In this document: in pieces, positions 59,362-64,000 of the stretch
How positions within the stretch are numbered: the stretch's first letter is position 1
Layout: each line of letters starts with the position of its first letter
Notes under the pieces: generated by a model
Database searches by the model: none
Seen by the model: only the letters and a program-made list of their open reading frames with translations
What the model was told of the DNA's origin: nothing
NCBI GenBank assembly: GCA_036852015.1
Contig: JAANDG010000030.1
Span: forward strand, 62,001 to 126,000
Direction of reading: 5' to 3'
Source: Pelodera strongyloides
Taxonomy: Eukaryota; Nematoda; Chromadorea; Rhabditida; Rhabditidae
DNA: 64,000 nucleotides
Position numbers and translations under genes: made by a program

Positions 59362-62300
59362 GCGTTTTTCTCGCACACACACACACTCTCTCTCTCTTTT
59401 TTTCTCATCCTGTCCTCTCGTTTTCTCGCTCACTCACGCTCTCTGTATGGATTTGCAACTTCGTGAAATAACATCTATTTAGTGAACTCTACATACCGCG
59501 TCCCTCTCGAATTGGCCTCAACGTAACACTGGGAAGTGGAGGACAGTTGGTCGTGCTGGGAAGGCACTCGGTTAGTTGGTAGTTACTGATAAATAGTGTG
59601 CCGCGCAACTAATTGTTAGGCCTAGGAGTGCGCGGCGACATTGTGGCGCACTAAATAGTGTGCCGCGCAATTGATTGTGTGCGGCGACAACATGGCGCAC
59701 CTGTGAGGAATTTTCGATACAAATGTCGACAGAATGCCGTGAAAAGAGACACGGAAGATGCGCCACGAAAGTGGCAGAGCATAGATTGACGCTTATATGG
59801 TGGCTAGTAAATCCCTTAGTAACGTTTTTTTTTATTAATTCGATTATGACAATTATGCAAATTGTTGTTCCAGGTCCCACCCTCGCTCTCCCTGCACGAT
59901 ATGTTCCAGCCAATAAGAGCTGATTTGATCCCTGCCTACCCTCCGTCTCACACGATCGAGCTAGTGCGCAGACGACGAGAGGCTATCGAGATGGTGGTAC
60001 GGTATTTGGAGTGTTATCTTTGGAATCTATAGACTTTGTTTCTAGTCGACATCTAGTCTACTTTGGAATATGTAGGCCATAGTGAAGTGAAAAAGAAAAC
60101 GTTGGATAATTAGAGACTTTGGAGAAGTAAAAGGAAGAAAAGAAAACAATAGGTAACTAGCGCCGCTTAGTATACGTTCAGTTTCTGATGGCCATCAACG
60201 AGCTTTAGCCAAGTCTTGTTTGGAATATCTCTAATTTTATATTTATTTGTTAAAAGACTGATTTGTTTGAGAAATTAATGATCAAGGAAATTCAACTCTT
60301 CAATTTCAAACATTCACTGGGGCTGAACTTTTTCATTTCACTTCTTTTCGTTGCAGAACCCTCGAAGTACTGTAGTGGAGCACTTTATGCTGGAGGGTCG
60401 CTGGCACCTTGCCATCGTCAATGAGCGAAACCGTATCGAGCCAATCAGCATCCTAGCAGAAGTTGTAGAGACCACGTCGGATGGGGAGAGCACAGACAAC
60501 AAAAATGTGGATTTGATACGGTATGCGTGTTTTGTTGTAATTACGGTTAGCGAATGCTGTTTAACTATCAATAATGTTTGTTGTTTAATTTATCGGTGAA
60601 AGATTTGGAAACCTTTTTCTGTTTGGGTAGCCCTAGTGATTGTAATCATTTATTTATTATGATTTTAATCATAATTCTAATTATTTTATGTCTTTGAAGG
60701 TGTGACAACGACTGTTCTGGACATGGAGAGTGCGTGCGCGGTGTATGCAAATGTTCCACTGGCTACATGGGACCGGCTTGTGAAGAAGGTTTGTAGCTTG
60801 TATTTTATAGTCTACTTGGTTGTAGTTTGTATTTTGTACTCTGTGATTGTCTTTCTTAGGTGCGAATAATTGAAAAAAAAACATTCTACAGTGATTCAGA
60901 AGTGGACGCACGTACTCTAAATACAAACAAGCGAACAAACAAATATAAACAACACAACACACATACGTACGCATATGTACGCATACTGTAGAGGTAGAGT
61001 GTGTGGAGACCCATATTTCTAGAAATGTATTTAACATGATTCTTGAACTTTAATTTTTAATTTTCAGCAGTTTGTCCTCTCGTCTGTAGTGGAAATGGTG
61101 TCTTCTCCACCGGTCGATGCGTGTGTTTCGAAGGCTTTAAAGGGAAAGAGTGCGACGTGAAGCAACACTGGTGCGAAGTAAGTTTTCGATAAACCCATGG
61201 TGCACTAGAGATGCCTAGAACAGGATGCACCCCTCGGGGAAATGTTCCCTGGGGACAGAAAATATCACTCTAATGTGAGACACTCAGATTAAAGAGGAAT
61301 TCCCAGTGGGGAATTGAGTGGTGAATATGGCCTCAGATTTCGTGAAATGCCATCCTTATGTATACGGCACTCAAAACACCGAAGTTCTGTGTAGTTGTGC
61401 CGCTGTACTTCGATTGGGAAGTATACAGTAGGAAGGAGTCAATTATCGATCGCTTAACGTCATGTCAATTATTTAAAATTAACTATCTCTATATTGCTTT
61501 CAGGTAGCTGATTGTAATGGACGTGGCCGGTGTACTGCCCGTGGAGTATGCGAATGCCAGCACGGATGGCAAGGAGACGCTTGCGAAATAGTGCGTTTTA
61601 CTTTTTACCTTAGGTTCTCATCAGTCTTATATTGTCTACCTGTTTCTCTGTACATTCCTCTCTATCTTTGACGTTCTCTCGCTATCTGTATCTTCTCGAC
61701 GTGTCTCTTTTTGTGTTTGTTACTGATGGCTCCCTCTCTCCCTCCCTCTCTCTCTCCCTCTCTATTTCTCTCTGATTCATGATAAGTTTAAACCCACTTG
61801 AATTTAATTTTCAGAAGTCATGCCCTCATCCTACTTGTTCTGGTCGAGGTGCCTGTGTGGAAGGAAAGTGTTACTGTACGGACGGATTCCGAGGGGTCGA
61901 CTGCTCGACGAGAGTACCCGACGAGAAAGCCGAGGAAATAGTGTACACACCACAGAGAGGACAGGTAGGGTCGAAGAGATTTTCTGATTACTGTAGACTG
62001 TATCTTTTAATTCGGGCATTAGTATCGTTGTCCTAAAAATATGTATCTGTTCTGTATTATGGTTTATATAGAAACTTTTCCCATAGGATTACGTTACCTT
62101 CTAATGGAATTGTGATTTTTATTAACTCGTAATTCTTACAGATTACCGGTCACCACGTGGAGAATCGTCCTGTGGATTCAGCCGATCAAGGTACCAGACG
62201 ACAGACACAGTCAGACAGGCAGGCACATCCAGTACGCACCAGGACGACTCCAGACACTACTACGGATAGCAAGGTGTGTTCTCCTGGGCGGTAAAAAAAT

Positions 62301-63986
62301 CTCGATTTTTTATAAAGGCATTCTGCGTAAGTGTGCGGTGAGTTCGACAAAACATTGTGAACATATATTTACGAGCAATATAAGACATATATGCAAAGGA
62401 GAAGAGTTTACTTTTTTTTGTTTGAAGCCGTGTGTGAACGCAACAAGGCCCATTCATAAAGATTTGCGCGCACAAAAACTTTTGCCTCTGGCGGGATTCG
62501 AACCCACCTTGAACATATCTAACTCTTGCTCCACAGTGGACCTGCGTTACCGTCGTCCAGTACTTCCACATAGGTCTTGGGTTTCGCTTACTGTTAGATT
62601 TATCCGGCATAGTACACGGATTACGTATCTACAGTAATCCATCTATTCACCTAATGAGTTTCTCCGTTTAGATTGACGATCCACAGGCATTACACGGCAT
62701 AATCGTACCATCGTCTGGGGCTCTGCCGTCTGGCGCACGACCCTCCGTGACGTCACAAATTCCGGTTAGAGTATGCAGTGGAAATGGTATTTTGGACAAA
62801 CGGACTGGGAAATGCTTGTGCACGAGTGGATTTACAGGAGAACAGTGCGAACAAGGTTTGTCTTTTTATCGATTTCTGATAAATCAAATAAGTCGCATGG
62901 GAGCACATAATCCTATTATATAAAGGAGAAGAGTTTGTCACGGGTTTGTTTTTATGTGCACAACGAAATCCCTTCATAAAGAAAAATCTTCCATCGAAAG
63001 AGCATACAAAATCTTTGTCTCTGGCGAGATTCGAACCCACAGCAGCGCACAACCTCTCGATCCACAGTCTAACGCTCTACCGGTTGAGCTATGCTAGCTT
63101 ATCATAAGGGTAACAATCTGCCCTTCAGAGAGCACCTTCAATGTCAAATTTGCATGGTACTTAGTCTAATGGACATCCAGGCTTATATCATACGTTTCGC
63201 CAATTATTTATGACTTTGTAGATGTGTGAATGTTTTAAAGCGAAATGCCAGCTCCTTTGGAAAATTTGCATATGATAAGCAAATCCTATGTATCCTATGC
63301 TAATTTTGCGCGATCGTCCACGGCTATCGCGCAAAATTAGCATAGGATACATAGGATTTGCTTATCATATGCAAATTTTCCAAAGGAGCTGGCATTTCGC
63401 TTTAAATAGGGTAACAATCGGCCGAAGGCCGATTCCTCCAGTTGGAGAAGAGCCCGTAGGGCTCTTCGAACGGCTAGTAGAACATAATTTGGATATTATA
63501 TCATGGAGGCACAGAATGGAATACACATAATATTACATGAAAAGATGAAAGTGCAGTTGTCTAGTACACGTTTCACCAACCAGGTATCATATAGTTTTAA
63601 GGCTCCCTCCTCACCCTTTTCTAAAATATGTTCAACTTCCCAGCGAGATACTCCTGTTTTCATAAGTTTTAACTTGGCCAATATTACAGTATCCTGCGTC
63701 CCTACATGTCTGAACGGTGTCTGCTCGTCTGGCGCCTGCGTCTGCGGCGACGGATGGAAAGGATCGGCATGCGATGAGGTAATTATTGTTTGGAGATTGA
63801 TTTCACAGTTCGGGCGGGATCCGAACCCTTGACCTTTCGCGTAGGAGGCTGGAGCTGTAACCACTCGGACACGTTCTCATTATTTTCAGAAAGAGTGCGC
63901 ATTCGGCTGTGAGACGCATGGACGTTGTGAGAAAAATGGAACTTGTCTGTGCGATCAAGGTTGGAACGGAGAGAATTGTCATATTG
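28475..63986 (+). CDS. ten-1: Teneurin (ten-1), 5' and EGF part, continues beyond window
   Basis: Teneurins are type II single-pass adhesion receptors that guide axons and organise basement membrane and synapses. Exons: 28475-28795 (ATG 28531), 29106-29216, 31012-31153, 34701-34795, 43798-43949, 44201-44264, 44469-44545, 44931-45018, 47633-47677, 49622-49670, 49903-49965, two uncertain microexons (51405-51450, 56833-56855), 58339-58446, 58780-58898, 59106-59278, 59874-59996, 60357-60520, 60700-60788, 61068-61177, 61504-61590, 61815-61964, 62142-62273, 62672-62855, 63690-63778, 63890-63986. All junctions are in phase. About 948 residues are encoded here: Pro/Ser-rich cytoplasmic part (1 to about 460), transmembrane segment (about 461-483), the teneurin '[17 protein letters not shown]' block, then seven EGF repeats. 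NHL, YD-repeat and C-terminal parts must lie beyond 64000. An alternative start exon at 48711 would give a short form, as known for C. elegans ten-1. Confidence 0.92.
29106..29216 (+). CDS. ten-1: ten-1 exon 2
   Basis: Encodes '[20 protein letters not shown]' and [17 protein letters not shown]. The 'P-L-x-DW-x-E-GQ' pattern recurs in exon 8. Phase 1 in and out. Confidence 0.8.
30534..30714. repeat. MITE-like element, family B
   Basis: 'gaagcgaaatatcagccggt' and 'acgggccggtgttcacttaa' are inverted ends, with the family interior 'taagaatgctggtatactcg'. In ten-1 intron 2. Confidence 0.75.
31012..31153 (+). CDS. ten-1: ten-1 exon 3, Pro/Ser-rich
   Basis: Encodes '[20 protein letters not shown]' and a Ser/Thr-rich run ending STNSSSL. 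Phase 1 in, phase 2 out at TTAAG|GTGGGT. Confidence 0.83.
31286..31683. repeat. Inverted-repeat element, family D1
   Basis: 397 bases with arms TTAAAGGGACAGGCCCATCA and complement. Almost identical to 33085-33481. Inner arms carry 'tcgccctcgaggactttttc' and its complement. Confidence 0.88.
33085..33481. repeat. Inverted-repeat element, family D1 (second copy)
   Basis: Same structure and nearly the same sequence as the copy at 31286, in the same orientation, 1.4 kb downstream within the same intron. Confidence 0.88.
34701..34795 (+). CDS. ten-1: ten-1 exon 4
   Basis: Encodes '[20 protein letters not shown]' and [11 protein letters not shown]. Acceptor GACCTTTAG, phase 2 in (matching exon 3), phase 1 out at CAAG|GTTGGT (matching exon 5). 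Confidence 0.8.
35629..35799. repeat. MITE-like palindrome, family A
   Basis: Near-identical to 12608-12770, with one arm longer by the block 'ggatacatg'. TTAAAGCG and CGCTTTAA ends. Confidence 0.85.
36166..36348. repeat. MITE-like element, family E
   Basis: TTAAAGCGGTATGTCACGTG at the left and CACGTGTCATATCGCTTTAA at the right. Confidence 0.75.
38184..38373. repeat. MITE-like element, family E (diverged)
   Basis: 'aaagcgttgtggtatgtggt' and 'accacctgtcatatggcttt' form inverted ends; the 'atacacatggtaattta' interior is AT-rich. Confidence 0.55.
39850..39922 (-). tRNA. tRNA-Ile (anticodon AAU)
   Basis: A complete cloverleaf: acceptor GCCGCCA pairs with TGGCGGC; D arm 'agctcagtcggttagagc'; anticodon loop CTAATAA with AAT at 34-36; T arm 'gcaggttcgacccctgc' perfectly paired. 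It lies antisense in a ten-1 intron, as is common for nematode tRNA genes. A functional gene is likely. Confidence 0.93.
40650..40720. repeat. Multi-hairpin cassette
   Basis: 'agccctacgggct' and 'atcggccttcggccgat' are compact stem-loops. About 70 bases recur almost unchanged in inverse orientation at 63409-63477. Confidence 0.75.
40848..41041 (+). repeat. tRNA-derived SINE (His-like head)
   Basis: Head: 'gctagcatggctcaacaggt', anticodon loop with GTG, and 'gtgggttcgaatcccgcc'. Body: 'tgtatgctctttcgatcgaa' to 'cctttatataataagat'. The same head and body recur on the minus strand at 62910-63102. Confidence 0.8.
41771..41839 (-). repeat. tRNA-like relic (Thr-like)
   Basis: Minus strand 'ttatagctaagtggttaaag' with a TGT anticodon position and an eroded B box 'agagttcgacact'. 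Not a functional tRNA. Confidence 0.45.
42256..42365. repeat. Perfect fold-back containing a tRNA B box
   Basis: About 50-base arms ('tttgattgcatgaacgaaaa' ... 'ggacgagtgggggtcgaacc') separated by only a few bases (acg). Each arm includes the T-arm motif GGTTCGACCCC. Confidence 0.85.
43798..43949 (+). CDS. ten-1: ten-1 exon 5, Pro-rich
   Basis: Encodes '[18 protein letters not shown]' and '[15 protein letters not shown]'. Such Pro-rich stretches in teneurin tails can bind SH3 proteins. Two acceptors (AATCAG at 43797, GTTTCAG at 43827) keep the same frame, so ten residues may be optional. Phase 0 out. Confidence 0.8.
44201..44264 (+). CDS. ten-1: ten-1 exon 6, acidic
   Basis: Encodes '[20 protein letters not shown]' and K. 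Phase 0 in, phase 1 out. Confidence 0.83.
44469..44545 (+). CDS. ten-1: ten-1 exon 7
   Basis: Encodes '[20 protein letters not shown]' and QQRRSQ. Phase 1 in, phase 0 out. Confidence 0.83.
44681..44870. repeat. MITE-like element, family B
   Basis: TTAAAGCGAAATAGCCGCCG at the left, CCCGGCATTTCGCTTTAA at the right, squeezed into the 385-base intron between ten-1 exons 7 and 8. Confidence 0.8.
44931..45018 (+). CDS. ten-1: ten-1 exon 8
   Basis: Encodes '[20 protein letters not shown]' and EGLYYIPTT. Resembles exon 2. Phase 0 in, phase 1 out. Confidence 0.85.
45447..45545 (+). repeat. CT microsatellite
   Basis: About 100 bases of CT with 'cgtctgtctgtctc' interruption. A GGGAAT repeat lies just upstream (45275-45313). 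Confidence 0.85.
46058..46206. repeat. MITE-like element, family C
   Basis: 'aatggggtttcaaagtatgc' and 'gatactttgaaacctctt' ends; shares 'accgtattttggaactac' with the family. Confidence 0.65.
46928..47091. repeat. MITE-like palindrome, family A2
   Basis: Shares 'ggaagcttcggacgggca' and 'cccaaagtaggtacaat' with 3870-4061. Confidence 0.7.
47411..47582. repeat. MITE-like element, family E
   Basis: TTAAAGCGGTATAACAACTG at left; CCAGCTGTTATACTGCTATA at right. 50 bases upstream of ten-1 exon 9. Confidence 0.7.
47633..47677 (+). CDS. ten-1: ten-1 exon 9 (small)
   Basis: Encodes '[15 protein letters not shown]'. Acceptor TTCGTTTAG, donor AAAAA|GTAAGC; phase 1 in and out. Confidence 0.75.
48711..48942 (+). 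CDS. ten-1: Alternative first exon of ten-1 (short form)
   Basis: ATG then 77 codons: '[20 protein letters not shown]', a Pro/Tyr/Asn-rich middle ('[14 protein letters not shown]') and '[15 protein letters not shown]'. It ends in phase 1 at CAG|GTAACG, which fits exon 10. Upstream it is open only in phase 2, which does not fit exon 9 (phase 1 out), so it is best read as a separate start rather than an internal exon. Confidence 0.72.
49622..49670 (+). CDS. ten-1: ten-1 exon 10 (shared)
   Basis: Encodes '[15 protein letters not shown]'. Phase 1 in accepts exon 9 (long form) or 48711 (short form); phase 2 out at AAAGA|GTTAGT. Confidence 0.75.
49903..49965 (+). CDS. ten-1: ten-1 exon 11
   Basis: Encodes '[20 protein letters not shown]' and F. 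Phase 2 in and out. It cannot join directly to 58339 because the junction codon would be TGA, so at least one exon lies between. Confidence 0.73.
51405..51450 (+). CDS. ten-1: Possible ten-1 microexon
   Basis: Good acceptor TTTACACTTTCCAG; open for '[15 protein letters not shown]'; donor ATT|GTGAGT. Phase 2 in, phase 0 out, which fits exon 11 and the candidate at 56833. Supported only by splice signals and frame. Confidence 0.35.
53887..54064. repeat. MITE-like element, family B
   Basis: 'taaagcgaaatcccgggttt' and 'accggcttgtatttcgcttt' ends with the family interior. Confidence 0.78.
54774..54930 (+). repeat. GA/CT microsatellite pair
   Basis: A GA tract followed by a CT tract, separated by about 25 bases of 'attccacagttatactatag' type DNA; the two tracts could fold back on each other. 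Confidence 0.8.
56291..56708. repeat. Inverted-repeat element, family D2-like
   Basis: 'ttaaaggaggaggctcacga' and its complement at the ends; the arms include 'atagtttccttttatcgaa' and 'ttcgataaaaggaaactat'. Confidence 0.8.
56833..56855 (+). CDS. ten-1: Possible ten-1 microexon
   Basis: TTTGATACAG acceptor; 'YEVKYEK' in phase 0, ending AC|GTAAGC in phase 2, which fits exon 58339 without creating a stop. A longer version to 56869 in another frame (phase 1 in) is also possible. Confidence 0.33.
58339..58446 (+). CDS. ten-1: ten-1 juxtamembrane cytoplasmic exon
   Basis: Encodes '[20 protein letters not shown]' and [15 protein letters not shown]. Phase 2 in and out. Preceded by a TTATTATT-rich stretch. 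Confidence 0.82.
58780..58898 (+). CDS. ten-1: ten-1 transmembrane exon
   Basis: Basic flank '[16 protein letters not shown]' then the membrane span '[20 protein letters not shown]'. Positive residues on the N side fit the type II topology of teneurins. Phase 2 in, phase 1 out. Confidence 0.9.
58920..58978 (+). repeat. 8-bp tandem repeat
   Basis: About seven copies of ATCATTAG with one variant (GTCATTAG), in the intron after the transmembrane exon. Confidence 0.85.
59106..59278 (+). CDS. ten-1: ten-1 ectodomain exon (post-membrane)
   Basis: Encodes '[20 protein letters not shown]' through '[10 protein letters not shown]'. Phase 1 in. The donor TGG|GTTTTC gives phase 0 and fits the next exon, though an alternative GT seven bases upstream has a better consensus but the wrong phase. 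Confidence 0.72.
59325..59395 (+). repeat. CT and CA microsatellite
   Basis: CT repeat then CACACACACA then CT again, in a ten-1 intron. Confidence 0.8.
59589..59700 (+). repeat. Direct repeat of about 55-60 bases, two copies
   Basis: Each copy runs 'taaatagtgtgccgcgcaa' to 'tggcgcac'. They have diverged by a short indel. Confidence 0.7.
59874..59996 (+). CDS. ten-1: ten-1 ectodomain exon
   Basis: Encodes '[20 protein letters not shown]' and '[18 protein letters not shown]'. The 'PPSHT' motif resembles the conserved block before the first EGF of other teneurins. The RRRR stretch resembles a furin-type site, but that is inference. Phase 0 in and out at GTG|GTACGG. Confidence 0.83.
60357..60520 (+). 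CDS. ten-1: ten-1 pre-EGF domain exon
   Basis: Encodes '[20 protein letters not shown]', matching the strand 'L-x-x-G-x-W-x-L-x-x-x-N' found in all teneurins just before EGF1. Phase 2 out. Confidence 0.92.
60700..60788 (+). CDS. ten-1: ten-1 EGF repeat 1
   Basis: Six cysteines: '[20 protein letters not shown]' and GYMGPACEE. One exon, one repeat. The acceptor TTTGAAG is unusual. Confidence 0.92.
61068..61177 (+). CDS. ten-1: ten-1 EGF repeat 2 (odd cysteine)
   Basis: '[20 protein letters not shown]' and GFKGKECDV: five cysteines, with Phe where the third would be. In vertebrate teneurins the unpaired cysteine of EGF2 forms an inter-chain disulfide. Begins EGF3 with HWCE. Confidence 0.92.
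61225..61338. repeat. Palindromic repeat, family G
   Basis: 'cggggaaatgttccctgggg' and 'cccagtggggaattgagtgg'; relatives at 7817 and 9267. Confidence 0.55.
61504..61590 (+). CDS. ten-1: ten-1 EGF repeat 3
   Basis: '[20 protein letters not shown]' and GDACEI; with the Cys from the previous exon it has six. Confidence 0.92.
61815..61964 (+). CDS. ten-1: ten-1 EGF repeat 4 and start of linker
   Basis: '[20 protein letters not shown]' and DGFRGVDCS, six cysteines. Then '[17 protein letters not shown]', the start of a long non-EGF insert. Confidence 0.92.
62142..62273 (+). CDS. ten-1: ten-1 linker exon between EGF4 and EGF5
   Basis: Forty-four residues, no Cys, rich in Thr, Arg, Gln and Asp ('[14 protein letters not shown]' at the end). 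Phase 0 both sides, so it can be skipped without a frameshift. Thr-rich, possibly O-glycosylated. Confidence 0.85.
62395..62590 (-). repeat. Diverged copy of tRNA-derived SINE
   Basis: 'aaaggagaagagttt' and 'ggcgggattcgaaccca' match the SINE at 40848 in reverse, with many changes. Confidence 0.6.
62672..62855 (+). CDS. ten-1: ten-1 linker end and EGF repeat 5 (four cysteines)
   Basis: '[20 protein letters not shown]' then '[20 protein letters not shown]' and TGEQCEQ. EGF5 has only four cysteines; the usual first and third are absent. Phase 1 out. Confidence 0.88.
62910..63102 (-). repeat. tRNA-derived SINE (His-like head)
   Basis: Reverse complement of 40848-41041 at about 90% by eye, including the body 'tttgtcacgggtttgttttt' and the head 'gtgggttcgaatctcgcc'. 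Confidence 0.8.
63234..63405. repeat. MITE-like palindrome, family A
   Basis: TTTTAAAGCGAAATGCCAGC and complement at the ends, centre 'cgatcgtccacggctatcg'. Directly followed by the multi-hairpin cassette. Confidence 0.85.
63409..63477. repeat. Multi-hairpin cassette (inverse of 40650)
   Basis: 'aatcggccgaaggccgatt' and 'agagcccgtagggctct' stem-loops. Differs from 40650-40720 by only a few bases. Confidence 0.75.
63690..63778 (+). CDS. ten-1: ten-1 EGF repeat 6
   Basis: '[20 protein letters not shown]' and WKGSACDE, six cysteines. Phase 1 in, phase 0 out. Confidence 0.92.
63797..63878 (-). repeat. tRNA-like relic in the intron between EGF6 and EGF7
   Basis: Minus strand 'gtgtccgagtggttacagct' (class II-type A box) and 'agggttcggatcccgcc' (B box). 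It fills most of the short intron. Confidence 0.6.
63890..63986 (+). CDS. ten-1: ten-1 EGF repeat 7 (last complete exon in window)
   Basis: '[20 protein letters not shown]' and [10 protein letters not shown], six cysteines. Ends in phase 1; EGF8 and the rest are beyond the window. Confidence 0.92.
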
Positions 63987-64000
63987 GTTAGTAGTTTTGT

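Overview
The window is nematode nuclear DNA (about 38-40% GC, repeat-rich, introns from under 100 bases to 9 kb). The evidence is: interstitial TTAGGC telomere-type repeats (2786, 21695); a globin of the nematode N-myristoylated glb type; a teneurin (ten-1) with two alternative 5' ends; TTTTCAG-like 3' splice sites; and splice-acceptor-like sites just upstream of start codons, as expected for spliced-leader trans-splicing. No species is named because the sequence alone does not allow it.

Three protein genes were rebuilt exon by exon by checking that every junction keeps reading frame. (1) About 6225-14083, plus strand: a membrane-anchored globin, eight shared exons and two competing last exons, one of which lies inside a tRNA-like SINE. 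(2) 15850-24047, minus strand: a 15-exon gene for a secreted protein of about 1153 residues dominated by Gly, Ser, Tyr, Gln and Thr repeats. No family is recognised for it, and it is the best candidate here for something undescribed. (3) 28475 to the right edge, plus strand: the 5' part of ten-1, with a long intracellular N-terminus, one transmembrane segment, a juxtamembrane ectodomain and seven EGF repeats. The gene runs off the window before the NHL/YD-repeat part. A second start at 48711 would give a short form.

The rest is intron and intergenic DNA. It holds one intact tRNA-Ile(AAU) gene, several tRNA-derived SINE copies, CT/GA microsatellites, a tRNA-like minisatellite, and many palindromic MITE-like elements. 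Most MITE families begin TTAAAG and end CTTTAA, and three of them sit end to end at 12608-13651 sharing TTAA junctions. The secreted-protein gene and ten-1 are divergent, 4.4 kb apart. Nothing suggests that the three genes act in one pathway.
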